Assembly (NCBI GenBank): GCA_049600855.1
Contig: JBMYQA010000037.1
Span: 1 to 31,635 of the forward strand
Direction of reading: 5' to 3'
Origin: JBMYQA01 sp049600855
GTDB taxonomy: Bacteria; Bacteroidota; Bacteroidia; Cytophagales; Flammeovirgaceae
Length of the DNA stretch: 31,635 bases
Below are positions 7,665 to 14,705 of this stretch, piece by piece (positions within the stretch are counted from its first letter, which is position 1; every line of letters begins with the position of its first letter). The position numbers and the translations under genes were made by a program. The notes below the pieces were generated by a model. The model did not search any database, was not told the origin of the DNA, and worked only from the letters and a program-made list of their open reading frames with translations.

Positions 7665-7958
7665 ATGTTTGAAGCAACAGAAACCCAAATTCAAGGCTGG
7701 AAACGGCAGCATGGGGATGTATATGAAATTACCATTGAGGATAAACGATGTTACATCCGTAAACCAGACAGAAGAGTATTAGGCATGGCGACATCAGTAG
7801 GACAAAAAAACCCCATGAAATTTAATGAGGTGATTTTGTACAACTGCTGGTTAGCTGGAGATGAGGAAATAAAAACAAATGACGATTACTTTTTGGCAGC
7901 CGCATCGCGCTTGGAAGAAGTCATCGAAATTAAAGAGGCAGAGATAAAAAAGCTCTAA
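7665..7958 (+). CDS. Tail assembly chaperone, short form
   Basis: A 97-residue protein between the tube gene and the tape measure, the place of the short tail-assembly chaperone (lambda gpG, P2 gpE, Mu gp41 class). These small helical proteins coat the tape measure before the tube assembles. It starts MFEATETQIQGWKRQHGD, has a basic middle part with a CYIRKPDRRVLGMA segment, and ends in a helix of alternating Glu and Lys before a TAA at 7956-7958. The stop sits just after an AAAAAAG slippery heptamer, so ribosomes can also make a longer form (7665-8125). The frameshift arrangement strongly supports the assignment. Confidence 0.85.
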   Translation: MFEATETQIQGWKRQHGDVYEITIEDKRCYIRKPDRRVLGMATSVGQKNPMKFNEVILYNCWLAGDEEIKTNDDYFLAAASRLEEVIEIKEAEIKKL

Positions 7959-8125
7959 ATGAGGCGGTTGTGGGCGACCATCAGTACATCCGACTCATCA
8001 ATGCTCAATTAAGGTATTACATGCACATTGCCAATCCTGAGGACCTTTCTGATGAAGAATGGTCGGCCCGTTGGCAAGAATTGATTTGGATTCGAAAAAA
8101 AGAAGCGGAAAGCCGCGAACAATAA
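7665..8125 (+). CDS. Tail assembly chaperone, frameshifted long form
   Basis: After a -1 slip at AAAAAAG (7946-7952) translation continues from the GCT at 7952 for 57 codons to TAA at 8123-8125, giving a 153-residue fusion. The extension reads ALNEAVVGDHQYIRLINAQL near its start and LSDEEWSARWQELIWIRKKE near its end; a polar linker and an acidic-aromatic helix followed by basic residues is the usual C-terminal domain of the long chaperone (lambda gpGT, P2 gpE+E', Mu gp42-type). There is no independent start for this segment except ATG codons inside it. The long form normally bridges tape measure and tube subunits, and a small fixed fraction of it is required. The open frame with sensible composition exactly behind a perfect slippery site makes chance unlikely. 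Confidence 0.85.
7946..7952 (+). promoter_or_regulatory. Programmed -1 ribosomal frameshift site
   Basis: The heptamer A AAA AAG is positioned in the zero frame as ATA AAA AAG CTC TAA, the classical X XXY YYZ layout. Slipping back one base lets both tRNALys re-pair on AAA codons and avoids the stop that follows one codon later. A short possible pairing, GGTTG (7966-7970) with CGACC (7975-7979), starts 13 bases downstream, further away than usual; the stimulatory element is therefore uncertain. Confidence 0.85.
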
Positions 8126-8151
8126 CCATCACACGTAACCCATACGTATTC

Positions 8152-9504
8152 ATGGCATTCAATAAATGGACATTTGCCGGCCAATTCATTGATAAAATGG
8201 CCAAGACTAGTACCAAGCTGCAAGGCATGCCGCTCGGTACTAGTCTTGAGGGCATTGAAGTGGATGCTATTGACTGGGGCGCATACGATGAGCAGGAAGA
8301 TAAAGAACAATTACTACTTTCTTTATTGCAAAAGCTCCAGCATACCTCCCAACAATCTACGGCTTCATTACATGCTATTAAACAGGCAATGGATACACTT
8401 TCAAGTGCTGAAGGGACACGTGACGGACAAAAGAGTACATTAAGTGCTGAGAAACGCATCTTACGCGTGTTCAATAATTATCCTCGACTTGCAAATGCTT
8501 TAGGCTTGGGCTTGAAAACAGCGGGAAAATCTAGGGGTACACTTACAAGCTGGCAATACCAACCTCAAGCCGCTTGGATGAAACAAGCAAGTGAGGCATT
8601 TATTACTATTCAGAATGAACCTATTGAACAACCTTCTGCGCTCGAACGATTAAATAGTGCGTATAGCAAAGCGAATACTACACTCAAGAAGATTAAGGAG
8701 GTAAAACGAGTAGAAGAGCAAACACCAAGCAGAAAAGCTGGAAGAGCAATGTATAACTTGGAAGCCTTAAAAAGTTTTCAAACTAATGATTCTGCAAAAC
8801 AAACTTTAGAAGGACGTAAAGAAACTAGCAAGCAATACCAGACAGACAAGGCATCAAGGTTAGCACGATTCTTTCGATCTGTTGGCATGAGTTCAAATTT
8901 TATTCCTACTGAATCAAATACGGCAAGCACATCTGCATATAGTACACTTATGTCTTCAAGGGGCAAACCTTCTCCTATTTTATTGAGTGAGGTTACTGAA
9001 AGTCAAAGCCATACGTCTGAAAATAGCACAGAATCGGTGTATGAAAAAGCCATGCGAATATTTGGTCATCAGATTGTGCGAGAAAACATAGATGCAACGA
9101 ATGTCACTACGCCATTGGCTAAGGGTACTTCTGAGGAAACAGTGCTTCCACATTTGAATTCCCCCATTTCAGGTCAACGCAAATCGACGATGAAATACCT
9201 CTTAGAAATGGGGCAGAAAAAACGACAAAGTAAGGTCGCAACAAATTTAAACTTTAATACCAATGCGAACCTGAATACAGAAGCGCATGGAAACACTCAA
9301 ACAAGTAGCCAAAACAGTACTTCCGTATCTAAGAATCGCTTTAACAGTAAGACTAATCAGAATCAACCCATACAAGTCACCATTAAAGAGTTGGTAGGAA
9401 TCAAAAACTTGAGTGTAGAAAAGTTATCGGATCAAGAAATGAAACGTGTTGAACAAACGGTAAACAAAGTATTAATTAGAGCTATTCATCAAATAACAGG
9501 ATAA
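8152..9504 (+). CDS. Tape measure protein
   Basis: The protein after the chaperone pair is by position the tape measure, which fills the tube and sets tail length. From the ATG at 8152 it has 450 residues (start MAFNKWTFAGQFIDKMAK). An in-frame ATG at 8059 would add 31 residues but lies inside the chaperone extension, so I prefer 8152, 26 bases after that stop. Residues 55-110 and 200-260 look helical; 370-420 are an Asn/Ser/Thr-rich low-complexity stretch; the last 45 residues are again amphipathic helix (VEKLSDQEMKRVEQTVNKVL). No long hydrophobic helix is visible, unlike many phage tape measures that insert into membranes. At 0.15 nm per helical residue the tube would be about 65-70 nm. It carries a perfect inverted repeat near its 5' end. 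Confidence 0.75.
   Translation: MAFNKWTFAGQFIDKMAKTSTKLQGMPLGTSLEGIEVDAIDWGAYDEQEDKEQLLLSLLQKLQHTSQQSTASLHAIKQAMDTLSSAEGTRDGQKSTLSAEKRILRVFNNYPRLANALGLGLKTAGKSRGTLTSWQYQPQAAWMKQASEAFITIQNEPIEQPSALERLNSAYSKANTTLKKIKEVKRVEEQTPSRKAGRAMYNLEALKSFQTNDSAKQTLEGRKETSKQYQTDKASRLARFFRSVGMSSNFIPTESNTASTSAYSTLMSSRGKPSPILLSEVTESQSHTSENSTESVYEKAMRIFGHQIVRENIDATNVTTPLAKGTSEETVLPHLNSPISGQRKSTMKYLLEMGQKKRQSKVATNLNFNTNANLNTEAHGNTQTSSQNSTSVSKNRFNSKTNQNQPIQVTIKELVGIKNLSVEKLSDQEMKRVEQTVNKVLIRAIHQITG
8202..8248. repeat. Perfect 13-base inverted repeat inside the tape measure gene
   Basis: CAAGACTAGTACC (8202-8214) and its exact complement (8236-8248) enclose 21 bases that contain the palindrome GGCATGCC (8224-8231). 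In RNA this is a strong hairpin about 50 bases after the tape measure start codon. It codes for ordinary residues (KTSTKL and GTSLEG), so the symmetry is not required by the protein. Confidence 0.7.
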
Positions 9505-9508
9505 AACC

Positions 9509-10162
9509 ATGGCAGACGTATTATTTAATTTACAGTCATTAGCTGAGCAGGGCTTAAATGCCGATGTCCAAGCTACTGTACCTATTCTTGGGGGCTTTAA
9601 AGGAACAGTATTCAATCAAGTAGTGTTAGGGAGCTTTATTTTACCCAACGAACCGAACGTATCAGTAAGCGGTACGAATACCATTAAAAACGAGACTTCA
9701 CTTGGTACCAACGATAAAGATGGACAAGCAGTGAATGAATACATTGGTAACCCTACATTTACCGTAACCATTGATGGCATACTTATTAATGAAACTGCCA
9801 ATGCCTACCCTGCCATTCAAGTGGCTCGATTAATGAATATTTTCAATCGTAAAAAGCCTGTTACCATTATCTCCCCATTGTTATTGACCATGGGCATCAA
9901 AAAAGTAGTGATCAACTCTATCAACTTTGACAAGGTGGAAGGGTCTTTACACACCCAACCCTACACGATTTCATGCACAACGGTTAAAGACTCAAGTTTT
10001 GACATTATTGAGACCTTAACAAAACCCATAGATACGCTGCTTCAAGACAATGATATTAGCATACGCATTGGAGAAGGAAATGCAGGAGATGAGGGTGAGG
10101 GCGGAACAAATGCAAGTCCTGATAGTCTCAGTGAATTTGAAGATTTTATCATATTTAACTAA
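9509..10162 (+). CDS. DUF6046-like baseplate/hub adaptor protein
   Basis: A 217-residue protein directly after the tape measure, where Mu has gpN (gp43) and other tails have a distal-tail or hub-adaptor protein. The middle part resembles DUF6046 proteins of Bacteroidota phages: EYIGNPTFTVTIDGILINE (about residues 77-95), a helix AIQVARLMNIFNRKKPV, then INSINFDKVEGSLHTQPYTI, a pattern also related to LysM-type tube-initiator proteins of eCIS (Pvc7 family) without the LysM. It probably joins the tube to the hub. The C-terminal 35 residues are acidic and disordered. Overlap-free, 4 bases after the tape measure stop, 18 bases before the hub gene. Confidence 0.68.
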   Translation: MADVLFNLQSLAEQGLNADVQATVPILGGFKGTVFNQVVLGSFILPNEPNVSVSGTNTIKNETSLGTNDKDGQAVNEYIGNPTFTVTIDGILINETANAYPAIQVARLMNIFNRKKPVTIISPLLLTMGIKKVVINSINFDKVEGSLHTQPYTISCTTVKDSSFDIIETLTKPIDTLLQDNDISIRIGEGNAGDEGEGGTNASPDSLSEFEDFIIFN

Positions 10163-10180
10163 AACACTCAAAAATCACAC

Positions 10181-11416
10181 ATGCCATCTTTTTCTACAAA
10201 TATTGAGGTGATTATCATTCCTAGAGCGACGAAGCAAGCAATATCGTTTAGAAATGTAAAATCTTTCAGTACCTATAGTACCTGGAAGACATTAGAAGAT
10301 ACTGCGGAAGTGGTTCTTTTAAAAGCGGAAGAAGTGATTGCTAAAAAGATTAGTCCAGGAGATTTAATTTCGATTAGTTGTGGGTATGAACCTCGATTAG
10401 ATTTAGAGTTTGTAGGATATATCACAGAAGTATCTCCTAATTATCCATTCAAGTTAACTTGTATGGATAAAATGTGGTTTTTAGATCAATTTAAATACCA
10501 ATTTCCATACAATACCGCTTCAGAAAATGACGGAAATACCAGTTGTAAAGTTCAGAGTATTACACTGAAGTCTTTAATTGAAGATATTGTAACGGTAAAA
10601 GACGAAAAAGGGAACGTACTCATAAAAGATAACATACTTTTTGATGAAGAATATCCTTGGGATCACATCTTTTTACGAGATTACAGAATTGAAAACATGA
10701 GTAGAAAGGAAGCATTAGCTAAACTAAAGAAAGACTTTTGCCTCACCTTCTATTATAATTTCGACAAACAGTTGTATGCAGGATTTGCCTATGGCGAATA
10801 CATCAAAGATACGGCAAAACGCAAAAACAAAGACACCTTAGAAAACTTTCCTAAACAAGGAATCACGGTTGATAACGTGGTTTCTAAAGGGGAGTTTAAA
10901 ATGGATTTAGCGAACTCCTGCACTCCAGATACGAATATTTATCAAAAGAACCTAAACGCAAATAATGTTGGCGTTTACATGTCTTCGTATAATAAATACT
11001 TGCCTGATCAGCAACATCATAATGTGGTAGTTGGCGCACAAAACCCTTCTGACAAAATCATTGAGAAGAAAACCTATCATGTAATTGGAGACTCGATTGA
11101 TATTATAGAAAATGTGTTGATTGATTTAGGTGCTGAGTGTTTAAGTCATGAACGTTATGAAGGCTTAGGCGGCTCCATCACTTCATGGGGCTGGCCACTC
11201 ATTCGCCATTCTAAAATCATGGAAATTAAATTTGATAACAAGAAGGAGCTCGAAGGGCGTTATTTTGTGGAAAGTGTAGAAACCAAACTTAGTGCTTCTA
11301 GTGGATATAGAAGAGTAATTACGCTTGGCAGAAAAGCCAGTGCACCTAAAGTACAAGAACTAAAAGCGACCTCACAACGGTACTCATCAGAAATTGCAAA
11401 ATTGGTTAACGGATAA
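10181..11416 (+). CDS. Baseplate hub protein (Mu gp44 / T4 gp27 type)
   Basis: A 411-residue protein that should form the trimeric hub between tube and spike. Residues 55-100 contain the pattern typical of Bacteroidota hub proteins: SPGDLISISCGYEP, LEFVGYITEVSPNYPFKL, CMDKMWFL. A middle region MSRKEALAKLKKDF leads into a second barrel domain, and the C-terminal part GRYFVESVETKLSASSGYRRVI is the usual closing strand set of gp27-like proteins. Length is close to Mu gp44 (about 380). It lies between adaptor and spike genes, 5 bases before the spike start. Confidence 0.8.
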   Translation: MPSFSTNIEVIIIPRATKQAISFRNVKSFSTYSTWKTLEDTAEVVLLKAEEVIAKKISPGDLISISCGYEPRLDLEFVGYITEVSPNYPFKLTCMDKMWFLDQFKYQFPYNTASENDGNTSCKVQSITLKSLIEDIVTVKDEKGNVLIKDNILFDEEYPWDHIFLRDYRIENMSRKEALAKLKKDFCLTFYYNFDKQLYAGFAYGEYIKDTAKRKNKDTLENFPKQGITVDNVVSKGEFKMDLANSCTPDTNIYQKNLNANNVGVYMSSYNKYLPDQQHHNVVVGAQNPSDKIIEKKTYHVIGDSIDIIENVLIDLGAECLSHERYEGLGGSITSWGWPLIRHSKIMEIKFDNKKELEGRYFVESVETKLSASSGYRRVITLGRKASAPKVQELKATSQRYSSEIAKLVNG

Positions 11417-11421
11417 CACAC

Positions 11422-12762
11422 ATGGAATACTCAAATTCACAATTAAATCAATCGCTAAAAAAGCTCACCAAAAGCAATGTCCTCATTCAAGAGGCCAAAG
11501 TTATTCATGGTACTTATCATGCGGATTCCAAATCTGTAGATGTTATTCCATTAACTGCTGCTTTTGGCACTAAAGTGAGCGATGTACGCATCAAAGCGAA
11601 GTTCATCTTTGACCCTTTTCTGCCTTTTGAGAGTGACCCAAATGCAGCTTCGCCACCAGAGAAATACGTTTCTCCTATACTGGAAGGAGGAGTTGAATAC
11701 ATACCCTCAGACGGTTCTAATGTAATTATCGGATTTATTGATGGTTTTGAACACGAAGCAATCATTTTAGCCTACAGTAATCTCCAGAAGATTCAGATGA
11801 CTGTGGAAGAAAATCGTGTTGAGAAAGAGGACAAAATGTATGTGGAGGAACATCGTTTCTCCATGGATAAAAACGAAATTCAGCTAAAAAATATCACCCG
11901 CTCTGTACTCGATAAAAAAGCGGATGATGCAAAATGTGACGTAGAAAGTACCGAAGAAATTATCAAAAATGAAATACGGCTAGACAAGACTCAAATTGTA
12001 TTACAACAATATGACCCAGAAGAAGGCCGAATGGTTGTAAAACAATTTAGCAAAAGTAAAGAACCTGCAGTGTCTGAGGCTGAAAAACGAGAAAGTGATC
12101 CGCCACTTAGTCAGGTAATCATTGACAAAGAGCAAATTGTTATCAATCACTATGATGCCGACAATAACCTGATCAGTCAAGCATTAGTCAACGCTGATGG
12201 TTTACGTTTCACCAAAAATCAAAGCGGTTCCGCCGCTCCACAAACGAAAATAGAAATTAATGATTCAGGTGCCCTATTAAATCATTACGATGGGCAAAGT
12301 GATCCCAATACTCAAATTAAGCTTGAGAAAAACGAAAGTACCATCACGACATTTTCAGGAGGGCAAGTAAAAAACCAAGCCACTGTAAGCAACACAGAAA
12401 TTAAGCTCAAGGATGAAATTAAGCAGCAAGAGGTGAGCATAACTAGTGATGGAATTACTGTAAGTGGTTTAACCGTGAATGTTCAAGGTGTGACTTCACT
12501 CAGTTTAGCAGCCCCAAGTATTAGTATGGCTCCATCAGGAGGGCCAGGAGGACCTGGTTCTATCAGTTTGAATGGAGGAGGTAAAGGGGGCTTGGTGGAT
12601 ATCCAAACATTGGTAGATAAAATACAGGCTTTGGAACAAGCAATCAACACGCATACCCACCCTGTTCCACAATTAGGGACTTCGCTACCAACAGCGGATG
12701 GTTTAATAGCACCATTAACAACAAGAAACGAACTCGAAAACAAAAACATAACTCATGGCTGA
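11422..12762 (+). CDS. Spike protein with OB fold and needle repeats (Mu gp45 / T4 gp5 type)
   Basis: A 446-residue protein. Residues about 45-130 form an OB-fold-like domain (ILEGGVEYIPSDGSNVIIGF), as in gp5/VgrG/Mu gp45. Residues about 130-360 are repeated short beta units that suggest a triple-stranded needle; three related repeats are QIVLQQYDPEEG, QIVINHYDADNN and ALLNHYDGQSD. A Gly/Pro-rich stretch GGPGGPGS follows, then a short helix VDKIQALEQAI and a terminal THTHPVP with His411-x-His413. HxH motifs at spike tips of P2 gpV type bind a metal ion; whether this one does is inference. No lysozyme domain is present. It overlaps the gp25 gene by 8 bases, suggesting translational coupling. 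Confidence 0.83.
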   Translation: MEYSNSQLNQSLKKLTKSNVLIQEAKVIHGTYHADSKSVDVIPLTAAFGTKVSDVRIKAKFIFDPFLPFESDPNAASPPEKYVSPILEGGVEYIPSDGSNVIIGFIDGFEHEAIILAYSNLQKIQMTVEENRVEKEDKMYVEEHRFSMDKNEIQLKNITRSVLDKKADDAKCDVESTEEIIKNEIRLDKTQIVLQQYDPEEGRMVVKQFSKSKEPAVSEAEKRESDPPLSQVIIDKEQIVINHYDADNNLISQALVNADGLRFTKNQSGSAAPQTKIEINDSGALLNHYDGQSDPNTQIKLEKNESTITTFSGGQVKNQATVSNTEIKLKDEIKQQEVSITSDGITVSGLTVNVQGVTSLSLAAPSISMAPSGGPGGPGSISLNGGGKGGLVDIQTLVDKIQALEQAINTHTHPVPQLGTSLPTADGLIAPLTTRNELENKNITHG

Positions 12763-13054
12763 ACGATTTGATATACTCATAGATGAAAATAATGATCCTA
12801 TTATTAGCGGTGGTGATTTTTTGATTGGAGAAAGCACACAACAACATCAAAAATTACTCTTGGTATCTAATAAAGGTCAATTTAGAGAGCATCCAGCAGT
12901 AGGCGTTGGCATCAATGAATACCTGCTTGATGACGATGCCAATACAAGCCTGTTCAATGAAATTGACACACAATTTAAAGTAGACGGCATGATTGTCACC
13001 CATATTGAGATTGTGGATAACCTCAACCTCAGTATCGATGCAGAATATAATTAA
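12755..13054 (+). CDS. gp25-like baseplate wedge protein
   Basis: A 99-residue protein with the gp25-like fold pattern: N-terminal DENNDPIISGGDFLIGESTQ, then QKLLLVSNKGQFREHPAVGV, where the segment after KGQ is the conserved core that contacts the sheath initiator, and a C-terminal strand IEIVDNLNLSIDAEY. Members (T4 gp25, Mu gp46, Pvc9) are conserved in all contractile systems and start sheath polymerisation. The start ATG overlaps the spike gene end. The Glu found in catalytic lysozyme homologues is not needed here; the family is structural. Confidence 0.88.
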   Translation: MAERFDILIDENNDPIISGGDFLIGESTQQHQKLLLVSNKGQFREHPAVGVGINEYLLDDDANTSLFNEIDTQFKVDGMIVTHIEIVDNLNLSIDAEYN

Positions 13055-13079
13055 CCAACCATTAAACGGCTAAAAAGCA

Positions 13080-13946
13080 ATGGCAAGAACAATTGCACAA
13101 ATCCGAGAAGACATCCTCACTGAAAAAAGAAACAACCCAAGTTTGGATGTGCTTGTGGATACCAATGAAACAGATGCTTCGAGAACCGCAATTTGGAAGC
13201 TTTGGGTATATGTAATAGCCTATGCGGTTTGGGTACATGAAAACTTATGGGACATATTCCGAGCAGATATTGACAGTTTATTGGAACAACGAAACTTTGC
13301 AGGCACACCCGCTTGGTACGAACGCCAAGCCAAAGCTTTTCAGCTCGATGATCCTGTAGTGGTAGATCCCATCACTTATAATATTAGTTACGACAATACT
13401 GGATTAAACGAAAGTCAGATTGCTGAAAAGCAAATCATTAAACGCATCGCATTTCGGAGAGACTTTACCAGTTTATCCATCATCAAAGCGGCCAAGGAAT
13501 CTTCGGATTTAGGCAGAGCAGAAAAACTAACTAGTGCGGAAAGGCAACAGTTCGAATCATACATTCGACTCGTTCAATTTGCAGGTGCTCAGATTGTCGT
13601 TCAAAGTGAGGAACCCGATTTATTAGCCTTGCAAGCAAATATCTACTACGATGGCTTTTTGAAGTTAGCAGATGTAAAGGCAAGTATTGAAGGAGCGGCG
13701 AATGATCAAGTAGGTGCCATCACGCAATACCTCAGCAGCATTGCAGACGATGGGGTTTTCAATCGAAACCACTTGATTGATTCCATTCAGCAAGCAGGTG
13801 TCGATATTGAAATCCTGTCTATGAAAGCAGCTCCTTTTGGGGAAAACTATCCAGATGCAGAGCTCAGTTTCACTTATCGCACAACAAGTGGATACATTAA
13901 CTTAGATCTCGGAAATAACACAATTATCAACTATATACCAAGATAG
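13080..13946 (+). CDS. Baseplate J-like wedge protein (Mu gp47 / T4 gp6 type)
   Basis: A 288-residue protein with the N-terminal pattern of Bacteroidota J proteins: ARTIAQIREDILTEKRN, then DASRTAIWKLWVYVIAYAVWVHENLWDIF, an aromatic-rich helix, and LLEQRNFAGTPAWYERQAKAF. The C-terminal half has the alternating alpha/beta subdomain (ALQANIYYDGFLKLADVKAS). J proteins form the inner baseplate ring and carry the outward arms; this one is short compared with T4 gp6 (about 660) but of the size seen in minimal tails. It lies 25 bases after gp25 and 4 bases before the next wedge gene. Confidence 0.83.
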   Translation: MARTIAQIREDILTEKRNNPSLDVLVDTNETDASRTAIWKLWVYVIAYAVWVHENLWDIFRADIDSLLEQRNFAGTPAWYERQAKAFQLDDPVVVDPITYNISYDNTGLNESQIAEKQIIKRIAFRRDFTSLSIIKAAKESSDLGRAEKLTSAERQQFESYIRLVQFAGAQIVVQSEEPDLLALQANIYYDGFLKLADVKASIEGAANDQVGAITQYLSSIADDGVFNRNHLIDSIQQAGVDIEILSMKAAPFGENYPDAELSFTYRTTSGYINLDLGNNTIINYIPR

Positions 13947-13950
13947 AACC

Positions 13951-14676
13951 ATGTTTGATGTAGATTGGAAACTACTGGTTACTAGGCTTTTGCCAACCTA
14001 TTTCAGAAAAACCTTCTGGGTGGTTTGGCTCAATACCCTCTTATCGCCATTGCAAACACTTTACCATTCATTTCTTGCGTTTCGCATTAGCCGAATGCAT
14101 CAGGCAGGCACCAATAGCCAAACATTAATTCTTGAAAGTAGACTTCAAGATGATTTTGGGAAAGAACTTGGCGCAAAAATTCGCATTAGAAATAACAGTG
14201 AAATTCCTTTTACAGTATTTTATCCATTTGCATTGTTTGAGCCAAATGCTATACCTAAGCCTAAAATCTATCCGAATGAACCGCCAGCAGGCGTGTATGA
14301 TAATCCGACAATTAAAAAACCGATCATTTACAAATTTGGTGCATACCAGGACATTGTAGACGGACAAGATACAGATTTTGTCGTTGAAGTACCTTTATCA
14401 CTGTTTCCAAAACCTGCAGATTTACCAGTAGACTTACTCAATAATGTAACGAATGACAACATTGCGGTAAATGTAGCCATGAATAATACCGTATCACTAC
14501 GTGCAGATGATGATCAAGCTAATTTCGATTTCGTGGCAAATATGAATGCCATTGTTAATAAACATAAATTATTGAATAGGAATCATGCAATTCAAGTGGT
14601 TGCTTTCACAGATAATACAGACCGTGAAGTGGACCTATCTGACGGCTCAGGCAAATTTTTCATGATTCAATCTTAA
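13951..14676 (+). CDS. Baseplate wedge protein (Mu gp48 / P2 gpI-like)
   Basis: A 241-residue protein immediately after the J gene. The N-terminus (VDWKLLVTRLLPTYFRKTFW, then LNTLLSPLQTLYHSFLAF) matches the helical N-terminal domain of tail protein I/gp48-like wedge proteins in Bacteroidota phages. The C-terminal half is beta-rich and ends VDLSDGSGKFFMIQS. In Mu order it is the last baseplate gene before the fibres and provides the attachment point of fibres. Identity is inferred from N-terminal pattern and position. Confidence 0.72.
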   Translation: MFDVDWKLLVTRLLPTYFRKTFWVVWLNTLLSPLQTLYHSFLAFRISRMHQAGTNSQTLILESRLQDDFGKELGAKIRIRNNSEIPFTVFYPFALFEPNAIPKPKIYPNEPPAGVYDNPTIKKPIIYKFGAYQDIVDGQDTDFVVEVPLSLFPKPADLPVDLLNNVTNDNIAVNVAMNNTVSLRADDDQANFDFVANMNAIVNKHKLLNRNHAIQVVAFTDNTDREVDLSDGSGKFFMIQS

Positions 14677-14705
14677 AAGAACTTACGATTTTAACCCATA
14701 ACACA

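Noticed and set aside
8059..8151. Earlier ATG start for the tape measure
   Set aside because: The added 31 residues overlap the frameshift extension of the chaperone and are basic and unstructured; ATG at 8152 lies just after that stop. Not fully excluded.
7998..8474. 158-codon minus-strand ORF, Cys-rich
   Set aside because: Antisense to the chaperone extension and tape measure; composition is not protein-like and both plus-strand frames are better explained.
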